64,000 nucleotides of DNA from Oscillospiraceae bacterium (GCA_003343845.1 QAKK01000018.1:1-64000); one strand, 5' to 3'; counted from the stretch's first letter, positions 40,055-49,282 are shown. Program-made: numbers and translations. The notes: generated by a model not told the origin, from the sequence alone.

Positions 40055-42124
40055 ATGAAAGACGAAGAAAAGAAAGACGCCTGCCCCTGCTGCGGGCATG
40101 ACAAAGCGCACGAACATGCACACGAGCACGGGCACGGGCATGAACACGAGCACGAGCATCATCACGACCATGATGACGATTGCTGCTGCGGGCACGATCA
40201 TGGTCATCATCATGACCATGACGAAGATGACGACGGCTGCTGCTGCGGACACGACCACGAGCACGAGGAGGGCGACGGCAAGAACCTGCTGATCCGCCTC
40301 GGCATTGCCGCCGTGCTGTTCTGCGTGGGGCTCGGGCTGAAGTTTTCGGCGCTGCCGACCTTTGTGTCGGCAATTGCTTTCGGTGCGGCGTACCTTGTCG
40401 CAGGGTATCGTGTTCTGCTTGAGGCGGTCGAAAGCATCCGTGACGGCGACTGGTTCGGCGAGGAGTTCCTGATGAGCATTGCATCGCTCGGCGCGTTTGC
40501 CATCGGCGAGTTTGCCGAGAGCTGCGCGGTCGTCATCCTCTTTGAGCTGGGCGAATATCTCCAGGGGCGCGCGGTCGCCAAGAGCCGCGGCAGCATCAAG
40601 CAGATGCTGGAGCTCCGCCCCGAGAAGGTCACGGTGGAGAAGGACGGCAAGCTCATCACCATGGCGCCCGAGGAGGTGCAGATCGACGACATCGTTGTCA
40701 TTGCGCCCGGCGAAAAGGTTTCGCTCGACGGCGTGCTGGTGGAGGGCACGGGCGACATGGATCTGTCGGCGCTGACCGGCGAGAGCCTGCCGGTGTCCAA
40801 GACGGTCGGCGATGAGGCGCTGTCGGGCAGCATGAGCGTGGACGCCACCTTCAAGGTGCGCGTCACCGCCGACTATGCAAACGGCACTGTGGCGAAGATT
40901 CTCGAAATGCTGGAGAATGCGCGTGAGCGCAAGAGCCCGGTGGAGAACTTCATCCGCCGCTTCTCAAAAATTTATACGCCGATCGTCTGCGCATTTGCCT
41001 TGCTGGTGGCGGTCGTCCCGCCGCTTCTCGGCTTCGGCAGCTTCACGACCTGGGTTTACCGTGCGCTCTGCGCGCTTGCGGCATCCTGCCCCTGCGCGCT
41101 GGTCATCTCGGTGCCGCTCGGCCTGTTCGGCGGTCTCGGCGCGGCGTCCAAGTGCGGCGTGCTGATCAAGGGCGGCAACTATCTGGAGGCGCTCACCACG
41201 GTCAATGCGGCTGCGTTTGACAAGACCGGTACGCTGACGCGCGGCAGCTTCGCCTATGTCGGTGCGAAGGATGCGCCGGACGAAGAAGCACTCTGCCGTG
41301 TCGTCGCCATCTGCGAAAAGTACAGCACGCATCCCATCGCGCTTGCCGCGATGCGCGCCGTCGGCAATCTTGCCGACGGCATTGAAGTGACCGATTCCGC
41401 CGCCGTTCCCGGCAAGGGTGTGCGCGCCGACGCCGTTATTGACGGCAAGGCGGTCTCCTGCCTGTGCGGCAACGCGGCGCTCCTGCGTGACGCGGGCATC
41501 GCGTTCAACGAGGTCCCGGCGGTCGGCACGGTGGTTTACGCCGCTGCAAACGGCGTGTATCTCGGCTGCGCCGTCTTCGCCGACGAGCTGAAGCCGGACA
41601 GCGCGGATGCCATCCGCGACCTTGCGTCGCTCGGCATCGCCGACACGACGATGCTCACCGGTGACAAGCGCGCCATTGCCGAGCGCGTGGCGAAGGAAGT
41701 CGGTATTTCCGCCGTGAAGCCCGAGCTGCTGCCCGCCGACAAGGTGGAGGCGATCTCGGCGCTGCGCGAGGACGGCAAAAAGCTGCTCTACGTCGGCGAC
41801 GGCATCAACGATGCGCCCGGTCTTGCACTGGCGGACGTGGGCGTGGCGATGGGCGGCATCGGCAGTGCCGCGGCACTGCAGGCGGCGGACGTCGTGATTA
41901 TGGGCGACTCACTGACGAAGGTCCCTGCGGTGATCCGCATTGCCCGCAAGACGATGCGTATCGTCCGCGAGAACATCGTGTTTGCACTGGTTATCAAGGT
42001 CGGCGTCGTCATTCTGTCGGCGTTCGGCATCACCGACCTGTGGGTCGCCGTGTTCAGCGATGTCGGCGTGTGCCTCCTGGCAGTTGCCAACGCGCTGCGC
42101 ACCATGCGGGTGGCGAAGAAGTAA
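40055..42124 (+). CDS. P1B-type Zn2+/Cd2+/Pb2+-exporting ATPase with His-rich N terminus
   Basis: 689 residues. Ion-path motif CPC at 345-347, phosphorylation site DKTGTLT with Asp389, STHPIA (HP motif), TGDK and GDGINDAPGLA; the last helix has SDVGVCLLAVANALR, whose Asp marks the Zn/Cd/Pb (P1B-2) subgroup. Odd: the first about 75 residues hold no folded HMA domain but are almost pure His/Asp/Glu/Cys, with CCCGHDH-type units repeated, suited to buffering several metal ions. Encoded with the zinc sensor, so it is expected to be induced by Zn2+ or Cd2+. Confidence 0.94.
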   Translation: MKDEEKKDACPCCGHDKAHEHAHEHGHGHEHEHEHHHDHDDDCCCGHDHGHHHDHDEDDDGCCCGHDHEHEEGDGKNLLIRLGIAAVLFCVGLGLKFSALPTFVSAIAFGAAYLVAGYRVLLEAVESIRDGDWFGEEFLMSIASLGAFAIGEFAESCAVVILFELGEYLQGRAVAKSRGSIKQMLELRPEKVTVEKDGKLITMAPEEVQIDDIVVIAPGEKVSLDGVLVEGTGDMDLSALTGESLPVSKTVGDEALSGSMSVDATFKVRVTADYANGTVAKILEMLENARERKSPVENFIRRFSKIYTPIVCAFALLVAVVPPLLGFGSFTTWVYRALCALAASCPCALVISVPLGLFGGLGAASKCGVLIKGGNYLEALTTVNAAAFDKTGTLTRGSFAYVGAKDAPDEEALCRVVAICEKYSTHPIALAAMRAVGNLADGIEVTDSAAVPGKGVRADAVIDGKAVSCLCGNAALLRDAGIAFNEVPAVGTVVYAAANGVYLGCAVFADELKPDSADAIRDLASLGIADTTMLTGDKRAIAERVAKEVGISAVKPELLPADKVEAISALREDGKKLLYVGDGINDAPGLALADVGVAMGGIGSAAALQAADVVIMGDSLTKVPAVIRIARKTMRIVRENIVFALVIKVGVVILSAFGITDLWVAVFSDVGVCLLAVANALRTMRVAKK

Positions 42125-42150
42125 GAGAAAAGAAAAAGATAAAAAGAAAA

Positions 42151-42212
42151 GCGGGGGAAACTTTCGTACACGAAAGTTTCCCCCGCACCCCTTTCAAAGG
42201 ACTTTGAAGGGG
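42151..42212. repeat. family C double palindrome
   Basis: A perfect 16-bp stem GCGGGGGAAACTTTCG-TACA-CGAAAGTTTCCCCCGC (42151-42186) is followed at once by CCCCTTTCAAAG-GA-CTTTGAAGGGG (42188-42212). No T tract. It lies just after the ATPase stop codon and looks like a mobile or REP-like palindrome rather than a terminator. The rest of the 300-base gap (to 42390) contains a GTAGGGCGGGGGCTTGC palindrome like that at 62410-62436 and no gene. Confidence 0.6.
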
Positions 42213-42392
42213 GGAGGTTTGTATTTACACGCCCTGCCGTTCTATCTACGTGGCTCTTGCACAGGGGGGCTGCATGGTACGTACAAACTGTAGGGCGGGG
42301 GCTTGCTCCCGCCGCATTGGATGAGGTGCCTGCGCACCGGGCAACGGGTCGATGCTCTGCATGGAACCGCGGAATAATCTCCAAGCCCGCCG

Positions 42393-42422
42393 CAAAAAAG
42401 CGCTCCGTGGAGCGCTTTTTTT
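42393..42422. terminator. bidirectional terminator
   Basis: AAAAAAGCGCTCC-GT-GGAGCGCTTTTTTT between convergent genes. Confidence 0.9.
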
Positions 42423-42425
42423 GCA

Positions 42426-43301
42426 TTATATTTCTGCGAGCTTGTGCAGGCAGGGTTCGAGCAGGACGCCGTCGCGGTGCGGCGTGTCAAACGCGGCGGA
42501 ATAGGCGATCACGTCGCGGACAAAGGCGCTTGCCGCCGTGACGGCGGCGGAAAAACGCGTGCCGGTGAGCAGCTTGCCGACGAGCACGGCGGCAAACAAG
42601 TCTCCCGTACCGGGGTACATGCCGCCGATGCGCGGCAGATTGACGAAAAACGGTGCGGGATCGAGCGATGCGGGCGACCGATCCACCCCGGCGGTCGAGA
42701 CGCCGGAGGCGCGGTCGGTGACGATGCCGGTGATGACCACGCGGCGCGGACCGAGCGCAGTCAGCCGGTCGAGCAGCGCCGAAATGCAGGCGGCAAGCGC
42801 CGTCGGCGACATGGCGGCGGTGTCCGGGTAGGGCACATCGCAGAGCAGGCAGGCTTCGGTCAGATTCGGTACGATGATGTCGGCACGGCGGCAGAGCTCG
42901 CGCATGCGGTCGACAAGAGCTGCGGTGCTCTGCGAATAGAGTTCGCCGTCGTCCCCCATCACGGGGTCGATCAGCGTCAGCACATCCGCGCCGCCGAAGC
43001 GGGTGATGAAATCCTCAATGAAGTCGCACTGCGCCGCGCCCGAGAGAAACCCGGTGTAGATCGCATCCGGGCGGATGCCGAGTTTTTCCCAGTGGTCGGC
43101 GATCTTGTAGAGCTCGGGTGTCAGGTCGGTGAATGTGAAGCCCTCAAACCCACCGGTGTGCGTGGAGAGCAGGGTGGTCGGCAGGGGCAGCACCTGCACG
43201 CCGAGCACCGAGAGCACCGGCAGAATGGTCGTGAGCGACCCGCGCCCGAAACAGGACAGGTCGTGCATCGCCGCCACGCGGCGGACGGGATATGCGGACA
43301 T
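42426..43301 (-). CDS. pyridoxal/pyridoxamine kinase (PdxY/PdxK-like)
   Basis: 291-residue ribokinase-fold enzyme that phosphorylates B6 vitamers. Seen: HDLSCFGRGSLT at the N terminus, THTGGFEGF, YTGFLSGAAQ, DPVMGDDGELY and the anion-hole motif GTGDLFAAVLVGK with the catalytic Asp. A relation to hydroxymethylpyrimidine kinase cannot be fully excluded, but the length and DPVMGDxG pattern favour pyridoxal kinase. The first candidate start, a GTG, is within the ribosome site AAGGAGGTGA, so ATG 43301 is chosen. Monocistronic, divergent from rny. Confidence 0.9.
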   Translation of the reverse strand: MSAYPVRRVAAMHDLSCFGRGSLTTILPVLSVLGVQVLPLPTTLLSTHTGGFEGFTFTDLTPELYKIADHWEKLGIRPDAIYTGFLSGAAQCDFIEDFITRFGGADVLTLIDPVMGDDGELYSQSTAALVDRMRELCRRADIIVPNLTEACLLCDVPYPDTAAMSPTALAACISALLDRLTALGPRRVVITGIVTDRASGVSTAGVDRSPASLDPAPFFVNLPRIGGMYPGTGDLFAAVLVGKLLTGTRFSAAVTAASAFVRDVIAYSAAFDTPHRDGVLLEPCLHKLAEI

Positions 43302-43403
43302 GCAGGTCACCTCCTTGCATTTGTTTCGGTATCAAAGACGCAGAAATAAGATTTGAATCAAAATTCCGTAAAAAAGACGGCTGCGCCGGCTTTTTTACTC
43401 CTT

Positions 43404-43475
43404 AAAGGGCGCGTCCGGTCGAGGACGACGCGAGTGAACGCCCTTCTAACAGTCGAAAATCTTAATTTTCGACTG
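43404..43475. other. structured intergenic element before rny
   Basis: AAAGGGCG (43404-43411) pairs with CGCCCTT (43439-43445), enclosing CGCGTC/GACGCG, followed by an 11-bp hairpin CAGTCGAAAAT-CTTA-ATTTTCGACTG (43450-43475). It lies between the divergent pdx and rny genes, upstream of the rny promoter. No known RNA family was recognised. Confidence 0.45.
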
Positions 43476-43538
43476 ATTTAATTATAGTTTATTTTTGAGG
43501 AATTTGCAACGCATTTCGCAGCATTTCGCAAAAGAATA

Positions 43539-43568
43539 TTGACATCGTATATAACTATAATGTATAAT
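43539..43568 (+). promoter_or_regulatory. promoter of rny
   Basis: TTGACA (43539-43544), 18-base spacer, TATAAT (43563-43568), in an AT-rich stretch. Confidence 0.8.
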
Positions 43569-43651
43569 ATATGGTAGTGCAGATTTGCCTGTCTCGCCTG
43601 CGGCGGGGCGGCTTTGCATAATTTTCCGAAAATTCAAGGAGGTACACTGCG

Positions 43652-45199
43652 ATGGAAATTTACATTGCAGTCGGTGCCGTCGCCTTGATTGTGGGATTGC
43701 TGCTTGGTACGGTCATCGGCTCGATGCACCGCAAGCGCGTTGCCGAGAAAGAGATCGGCAGTGCGGAGGAGCAGGCGGCAAGAATTGTTGAAGAAGCGAT
43801 CAAAACCGCCGAGAGCAAGAAGAAAGAGTCTGTGCTCGAGGCAAAAGAGGAAGTTCTGAAGATCCGCACGGATGCCGAGAACGAACTCAAGGAGCGCCGC
43901 AAGGAAGTCTCCCGACAGGAGCGCCGCATTCAGCAAAAAGAAGAATCGCTTGACGCAAAGACCGAAGCTATTGAAAACAAGAACGAACTTCTGAACCAGA
44001 AAATCAAAGAGACGGAAGATCTTCGCGGGAAGATTCAGGAGACGCTGGATTCGCATGTCGCGATGCTGGAGCGCATCGCCGGCTTTACACGCGACCAGGC
44101 GCGCGATGAATTGCTCTCCCGCATGGAGACGGCACTGACACATGAAAAGGCGCTGAAGATTGCGCACTTTGAAGAACAGTTCAAGGACGAGGCGGAGGAG
44201 AAGGCGAAGGACATCCTGTCCACCGCCATCCAGCGCTGCGCCGCCGACCATGTCAGCGAGATCACGATCTCGACCGTTCAGCTCCCCAATGAGGACATGA
44301 AGGGTCGTATCATCGGTCGCGAGGGCCGCAACATCCGCGCGATCGAGACGCTCACCGGCGTCGATCTGATCATTGACGACACGCCCGAGGTCATCACGAT
44401 CTCCGGCTTTGACTCGGTGCGCCGCGAGGTCGCGCGCATCGCGCTTGAGAAGCTGATCGCGGACGGGCGCATCCATCCCGCACGCATTGAAGAGATGGTC
44501 GAAAAGGCGCGCCGCGAGGTGGATGCCACCATCAAGCAGGCGGGCGAAAAGGCAACCTTTGAGACCGGCGTGCACGGTCTGCATCCCGACGTCATCAAGC
44601 TGCTCGGCAGACTGCGTTACCGCACGAGCTACGGGCAGAATGTCCTGCGCCACTCGATTGAGGTCTCGCTTCTGTCCGGCATTCTGGCAAGCGAGCTCGG
44701 TTCCGACGTGACGGTTGCCAAGCGTGCAGGTCTTCTGCATGACATCGGCAAGGCGCTCACGCAGGAGGCGGAGGGTTCGCACATCCAGCTCGGCGTAGAA
44801 GTCGCCAAGAAGCATAAGGAATCGCAGGAGGTCATCAATGCGATCGAGGCGCACCACGGCGACGTGGAGCCCGAGTCGCTGACCGCGTTCATCGTTCAGG
44901 CGGCAGACGCCATTTCGGCGGCACGTCCGGGCGCACGGCGTGAGGACCTCGAAAATTACATCAAGCGCTTGCAGAAGCTCGAAGAGCTGGCAAACGATTT
45001 CCCCGGCGTGGAGAAGACCTTTGCCATCCAGGCAGGCCGTGAGATCCGCGTCATGGTCAAGCCCGAGCAGGTTTCGGACGATCAGATGACGATCCTCGCA
45101 CACGAGATCGCCTCCAAGATCGAGAGCGAGATGGACTACCCGGGGCAGATCAAGGTGCATCTGATTCGCGAGAGTCGCACCGTGGATTTTGCAAAATAA
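43652..45199 (+). CDS. rny: ribonuclease Y
   Basis: 515-residue membrane-anchored endoribonuclease that starts mRNA decay. N-terminal membrane helix ([20 protein letters not shown]), a long coiled coil (about 30-200), KH domain ([17 protein letters not shown]) and HD domain with HSIEV and the catalytic [17 protein letters not shown] completes the metal site. Normal length and no changes at key residues. Strong AAGGAGG before ATG 43652. Followed by ymdB after a terminator-like hairpin, the conserved order. Confidence 0.97.
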   Translation: MEIYIAVGAVALIVGLLLGTVIGSMHRKRVAEKEIGSAEEQAARIVEEAIKTAESKKKESVLEAKEEVLKIRTDAENELKERRKEVSRQERRIQQKEESLDAKTEAIENKNELLNQKIKETEDLRGKIQETLDSHVAMLERIAGFTRDQARDELLSRMETALTHEKALKIAHFEEQFKDEAEEKAKDILSTAIQRCAADHVSEITISTVQLPNEDMKGRIIGREGRNIRAIETLTGVDLIIDDTPEVITISGFDSVRREVARIALEKLIADGRIHPARIEEMVEKARREVDATIKQAGEKATFETGVHGLHPDVIKLLGRLRYRTSYGQNVLRHSIEVSLLSGILASELGSDVTVAKRAGLLHDIGKALTQEAEGSHIQLGVEVAKKHKESQEVINAIEAHHGDVEPESLTAFIVQAADAISAARPGARREDLENYIKRLQKLEELANDFPGVEKTFAIQAGREIRVMVKPEQVSDDQMTILAHEIASKIESEMDYPGQIKVHLIRESRTVDFAK

Positions 45200-45204
45200 A
45201 CAAG

Positions 45205-45238
45205 AAAGGCTGTTTCGGCATTCCGAGACAGCCTTTTT
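45205..45238 (+). terminator. terminator between rny and ymdB
   Basis: AAGGCTGTTTCGG-CAT-TCCGAGACAGCCTTTTT, an imperfect stem of about 12 bp with a T tract. Only 22 bases before the ymdB start, so read-through is probable. Confidence 0.75.
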
Positions 45239-45259
45239 GAAAAAGAAAGAGAGCGGCGT

Positions 45260-46024
45260 ATGAAGATTTTAATGCTCGGCGATATTGTCGGCGGCGCGGC
45301 GACGGACACGCTGTGCAGCCGATTGTGGGGGCTGCGGCGGGAGCTTGGGTGCGACATGGTGGTCGCCAACGGCGAGAACGCCACCGGCATCATGGGTATC
45401 TCTGCCGAGGATGCGGGGCGTTTGCTCGACGCGGGCGTCGATGTGCTCACCGGCGGCAACCATTCGCTGCACAACCGGTCGGTTTACACCATGCTGGACG
45501 ACAGCCCGTATATCCTGCGTCCCGCCAATCTGCCCGCCGCCGCGCCGGGCTGCGGCGATACCGTGTTTGACTGCGGCGCGGCGCGCGTGCTGGTGCTTAA
45601 TCTGTCGGGTATGATGAATCTGGAGCATGCGGGAAATCCCTTTGAGGTGGCGGATCGTATTCTCGCCCGTCGGCGCGGGGAATACGATGCGGCGCTTGTC
45701 GATCTGCACGCCGAGGCGACCGCCGAGAAGGAAGCAATGGGTTGGTATCTCGACGGCAGGGTGACCGCCGTCGTCGGCACGCATACGCATGTGCAGACCG
45801 CCGATGCAAAGATCCTGCCGCGCGGCACGGCGTATATGACCGATCTCGGCATGTGCGGACCCGAGGGCGGCGTGCTCGGCACGGATCGCGACGTCATTCT
45901 GCGGCGGTTCACCACAGGCACTCCGCAGAAATTTGTGCCCGCAACGGGTAAGATCGTCCTGCGCGGCGCGCTCATCACCTGCGATGGGCTGCGCGCCGCC
46001 GCCATTGAGCGCGTGGAGATCTGA
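45260..46024 (+). CDS. ymdB: TIGR00282 family metallophosphoesterase (YmdB-like)
   Basis: 254 residues. Di-iron phosphodiesterase fold: LGDIVG (metal Asp), NGENATG (Glu, Asn), GGNHSLHNR (Asn, His), DLHAEATAEK (His) and VGTHTHVQTAD (two His). In Bacillus YmdB cleaves 2',3'-cyclic nucleotides and affects biofilm gene expression. The usual GNHTWD is GNHSLH here, a change beside, not at, the metal ligands. Pairing with rny is typical. Confidence 0.93.
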   Translation: MKILMLGDIVGGAATDTLCSRLWGLRRELGCDMVVANGENATGIMGISAEDAGRLLDAGVDVLTGGNHSLHNRSVYTMLDDSPYILRPANLPAAAPGCGDTVFDCGAARVLVLNLSGMMNLEHAGNPFEVADRILARRRGEYDAALVDLHAEATAEKEAMGWYLDGRVTAVVGTHTHVQTADAKILPRGTAYMTDLGMCGPEGGVLGTDRDVILRRFTTGTPQKFVPATGKIVLRGALITCDGLRAAAIERVEI

Positions 46025-46050
46025 AGGAGAACACAAAAAAGCAGACGCCG

Positions 46051-46084
46051 GAGGGGCGCACTTCCGCAAGGAAGTGCGCCCCTC
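46051..46084. repeat. perfect GC-rich palindrome after ymdB
   Basis: GAGGGGCGCACTTCC-GCAA-GGAAGTGCGCCCCTC, a 15-bp perfect stem with a GCAA tetraloop and no T tract. The remaining 95 bases to the next terminator show no gene. Confidence 0.6.
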
Positions 46085-46180
46085 TGTGTTGGCGGCGGTA
46101 TGCTTTGGTGAAAGGCACCGCATCCGGCACGGCGACGCAGCGTCGTGCCGCCTTCCCCTTCCCGGCGTTCTTTTGCCGCA

Positions 46181-46221
46181 CATAAAAAAGAGGAACGGAC
46201 AAGCCGTTCCTCTTTTTTATG
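46181..46221. terminator. bidirectional terminator
   Basis: ATAAAAAAGAGGAACGG-ACAAG-CCGTTCCTCTTTTTTAT between convergent genes. Confidence 0.9.
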
Positions 46222-46230
46222 TAGATTTGC

Positions 46231-47718
46231 TTACTTCTCGGCGGTCCACTGATCGACTGCCTTGCCGTAGTACTCGTTGATGACGCTGAGGAGCGCGGTT
46301 GCCGAGTTCTTGTGGGAATCATACATCGAGGCAAAGTTGCGGTCGTAGTTGCGGATCATGATGATCAGCTGCTTGTTGTAAGGACCGATCTGATAGTAGT
46401 AGCCGATGTCGAAGACCAGGGTATCGAGGATGATCTCGACCATGCTCTCGGACTCTTCGTCACGGGCGGACTGACCGATCAGTGTGACATCGTAGTATGC
46501 GGGCAGGACGATCTTCTGACCGTAGTATGCCAGCGCCTCGGTGATCGTACCGGTGCGCTCGACGTCGTCCTGGATCAGCGGCACGCAGATAAACTGCGAG
46601 TTGTAAGGTGCAACGGTGTGGTAGTATTCATCCTGCGTGGTGTTCAGCTTCGGATAAGGAAGAATACCGAAGTCGCTCTCCATCTCGCGGAAGGTCGGCA
46701 TATTGCCGAGCAGCGAGGTCCAGAAGAGTGCCTGGTCGTTCTGCCACATGGGCGCGCCGGACTTGATGTTTCTCTGATAGGTGAAGGAGTACTGCGTATC
46801 GTATGCGATGTCGAAGTACTTCTCAAGCGCTGCGACCGTGGTTTCGTTGTACAGCGTCAGTTCGATCTGACCCTCTGTGTTGATCGTGCAGCAGCGCTGA
46901 CCGGCAGCGTTGACAATACCGACGACCGAGTCATCCCAGACGAGCAGACCGAAGCGGTCGTTCTCGTTCATCTGACCATCCTAGTTGAGGTCTTCGGTGA
47001 CGGTCTTGCAGAGCGTGCCGAAGGTGTCCAGCGTCCAGTTTCCGTCGTCAACCAGCTGATAGGGGTTCTGAAGGTCATAGTTCTTGACCAGCTGCTTGTT
47101 GAACATCAGGCAGAAGGTTGCGTCGTTGTCCGAGCAGGTGATGTCACCCGTCGTGAAGAGCATAACGTCGCGGACGGAGAGGCTCTCGTTTGCCTTCTGG
47201 TCCCACCAGGACTTCGACAGGTCGATGCCCGGGACGGAATTGAGGTCATAGAGGAGACCGCTGTAGGCAAGGACGGAGACGTCATAGCCTGCGATCAGTG
47301 CAAGGTCGTAGGTGCAGTCGCCCGAGTTGACGCTCTGGTTGATCGCCATGAAGCCGGGACCGCCGCCCGAAGAGTATGCCTTCTTCGCCTCTTCGTTGAT
47401 CTTGATCTTGTAGTCCTCCTGCACCTTGGTCTTGCGCTTGTACTGTGCGCTGGCAAGCGGCAGGGCGGAATCTTCCTCAAAGGCAAAATCGTTGTAGGCG
47501 ACGTTGCCGGCGGTCAGGATGTTGAAATCCTCTCCGCCGTAGTCCGCGGTCAGCGGTACGCCCAACGTTTCCTCAAGCTCGGAGGTATCCGCTGTGTCGG
47601 ACACGTCCGATCCGCTTGTGGTATCGGGCTTGGTCTTGTCGCCGCAGGCGGCGAACATGGGGCAGAGCATCAGCGCAGCAAGCGCCAATGCGATGAAACG
47701 CTTCAGTTTCATATTCAT
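46231..47718 (-). pseudogene. extracellular solute-binding lipoprotein (sugar ABC type) interrupted by an in-frame TAG
   Basis: Two adjacent reading frames in the same frame (47718-46981 and 46971-46231) form one 495-codon protein split by TAG at codon 246 (46981-46983). ATG 47718 follows AAGGAG and opens a lipoprotein signal with lipobox FAAC (Cys25), then an acidic linker and a type 1 solute-binding fold. The TAG is at position 4 of a perfect EF-hand loop (Asp243, Asn245, stop, Asp247, Gly248, Met250, Asp254), a variable position where CAG, AAG or GAG would be one change away. AGGA lies seven bases before an in-frame ATG at 46971, so restart is possible. No permease genes are adjacent. It may be a recent pseudogene, a sequencing error or suppressed. 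Confidence 0.82.
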
Positions 47719-47763
47719 GAACAAAACTCCTTTCTTTTTTGCGCGGGTGTTTGTAACATTTTT

Positions 47764-47792
47764 ATTATAATACATAAGGGTAAACCTTGCAA
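47764..47792 (-). promoter_or_regulatory. promoter of the solute-binding protein gene
   Basis: On the minus strand TTGCAA (47787-47792), 17-base spacer, TATAAT (47764-47769). Confidence 0.75.
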
Positions 47793-47831
47793 TCCCAAAA
47801 AAACGATTCAAAATAATTTTTTTTGCGGGGA

Positions 47832-47860
47832 TTGACCGGCGCGCCCCGATGTGTTATACT
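47832..47860 (+). promoter_or_regulatory. promoter of the LacI-like sensor gene
   Basis: TTGACC (47832-47837), 17-base spacer, TATACT (47855-47860). It is back-to-back with the binding-protein promoter; the 40 bases between them could hold a shared operator. Confidence 0.7.
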
Positions 47861-47908
47861 TTACGGTAGAAGAAATGCGGTATTTTTACGGATCCGGAGG
47901 TGAGACGT

Positions 47909-48982
47909 ATGCATGTATTGGTCGAAGCATCCTATATGAATTCGCACTGGTGCGCGCACTATCTGCGCGGCATCACGGCGCAGGCAAAGCGCAAGAATAT
48001 GCCGGTCAGCGTGCATACCACGACCGAATTCCTTGACGATCCTTCCTTTAATGATACGCATGTCATCGTGCTCGGCTCGTCGCTCACCTGGGCGTCCCGC
48101 AGCATGAACCTGCTCTACAGCCGCGATGTGCGCCCGATCGTGCTCGCCGTCGCCAATTATCAGAAGCAGTTTCCGTTTGCCAGCTTCATCACGATGGATT
48201 ATGACGATGCCATGCGCAAGCTGATGAAGTTCCTGCACGCGGGCGGGCGGACGAAGACCGCGTTTTTCTCCGGCAATACCAAGAGCTCGACCGATATGCA
48301 GAAGGTTGCAAACTATCTGCAGGAGGGCGGGCGCGAGCAGGATATTTTCCACTTTGAAGGCACGCTCCGCGAGACGACCGACCGCCTGCTTGCGCGCATC
48401 GACGAGTTTGATTCGGTGCTCTGTGCCAACGATGTGTCCGCCGTCGTGCTGATGAAGCGGCTGGAGTCGCTCGGCTTCAATCTGCCGGAGGACATGCACA
48501 TCGTTTCGTTCGGCGACACGGTGCTTGCCAATCTCGAGATTCACAACATCGCGGTTGCCAAGGTCAAGAGCGTGGAGGCGGGCAAGCTCGCCATCAGCGC
48601 CTACCGGCTGCTAAAATCCAATCCCTCGATCTCCTCCGCGTCGATGCTGCTGCACTGCGACATCTACGATTATCATTACGACCCCGTGGACATCAAGCTG
48701 GAGCACACACGGATGCTGTTTGACCGCCACGTCGGCGCCAATTTCTTCCGCGATCCGGACGTCGAGCGTGTCCTGCTCGTCGAGAAGCTGCTGTCCGGCT
48801 GCGACAAGCTGGATATTCAGATCCTGCGCGAGGTCATTTCCAAGGAGAGCTATTCCAAGATCGCGGCAAAGCTGTTCATCGCCGAGAACACGATCAGCTA
48901 CCGCATCAAAAAGATCCTTGCCGGCGCGCCCGGCAAGAGCAAAGAGGAGATCTTTGATCTTCTCGCCGAGTTTTTGTTCTGA
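47909..48982 (+). CDS. periplasmic-binding-protein-like sensor with C-terminal helix-turn-helix
   Basis: 357 residues. Residues about 1-250 have the LacI/GalR-type sensing fold (HVLVEASYMNSHWCAHYLRGI; FDSVLCANDVSAVVLMKRL; EDMHIVSFGDTVLANLEI), but there is no N-terminal DNA-binding domain. Instead the last 50 residues form a helix-turn-helix (YSKIAAKLFIAENTISYRIK), similar to PucR/CdaR- or LuxR-type domains. It is divergent from the interrupted binding protein and probably regulates it. The GTG in GGAGGTGA is ignored; ATG 47909 is at the correct distance. Confidence 0.85.
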   Translation: MHVLVEASYMNSHWCAHYLRGITAQAKRKNMPVSVHTTTEFLDDPSFNDTHVIVLGSSLTWASRSMNLLYSRDVRPIVLAVANYQKQFPFASFITMDYDDAMRKLMKFLHAGGRTKTAFFSGNTKSSTDMQKVANYLQEGGREQDIFHFEGTLRETTDRLLARIDEFDSVLCANDVSAVVLMKRLESLGFNLPEDMHIVSFGDTVLANLEIHNIAVAKVKSVEAGKLAISAYRLLKSNPSISSASMLLHCDIYDYHYDPVDIKLEHTRMLFDRHVGANFFRDPDVERVLLVEKLLSGCDKLDIQILREVISKESYSKIAAKLFIAENTISYRIKKILAGAPGKSKEEIFDLLAEFLF

Positions 48983-49086
48983 TTTTTGTCCGAAAGCCGC
49001 CATTTGCAGTATACCGCCCGCTCGGGCGGCTTGTCCATGCGGTTTTCGGGCAATTTTTGTTTTTCGGCGCGGGAAGCGGGCGGTCT

Positions 49087-49113
49087 TTAGGCTTCCCAAC
49101 CGGGGAAGGCTTG
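49087..49113. repeat. family A core palindrome, degenerate copy
   Basis: AGGCTTCCC-AACC-GGGGAAGGCTT, matching the first hairpin of family A. The 300-base gap around it (48983-49282) shows no gene and only a poor promoter candidate near 49213-49245. Confidence 0.45.
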
Positions 49114-49282
49114 GTTCGCACGGTACACATGCGACTGGGGACAGCCGCGGGTTCGCGCGTCTCTTAGGCTTCCTCCCTTCAAAAGTCGGGGTTTTATTTT
49201 TTCGCAAATTTGTATGCAGAGGCACGCGTTCCGTTATATAATAAAAGGTGTAAAAAATATTTTCCGCACAGGAGACAGAAAT

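Noticed and set aside
46981..46983. Pyrrolysine or genome-wide TAG reassignment
   Set aside because: TAG ends rsmA and the acetokinase normally in this window, and no pyl gene is seen; kept only as a local anomaly.
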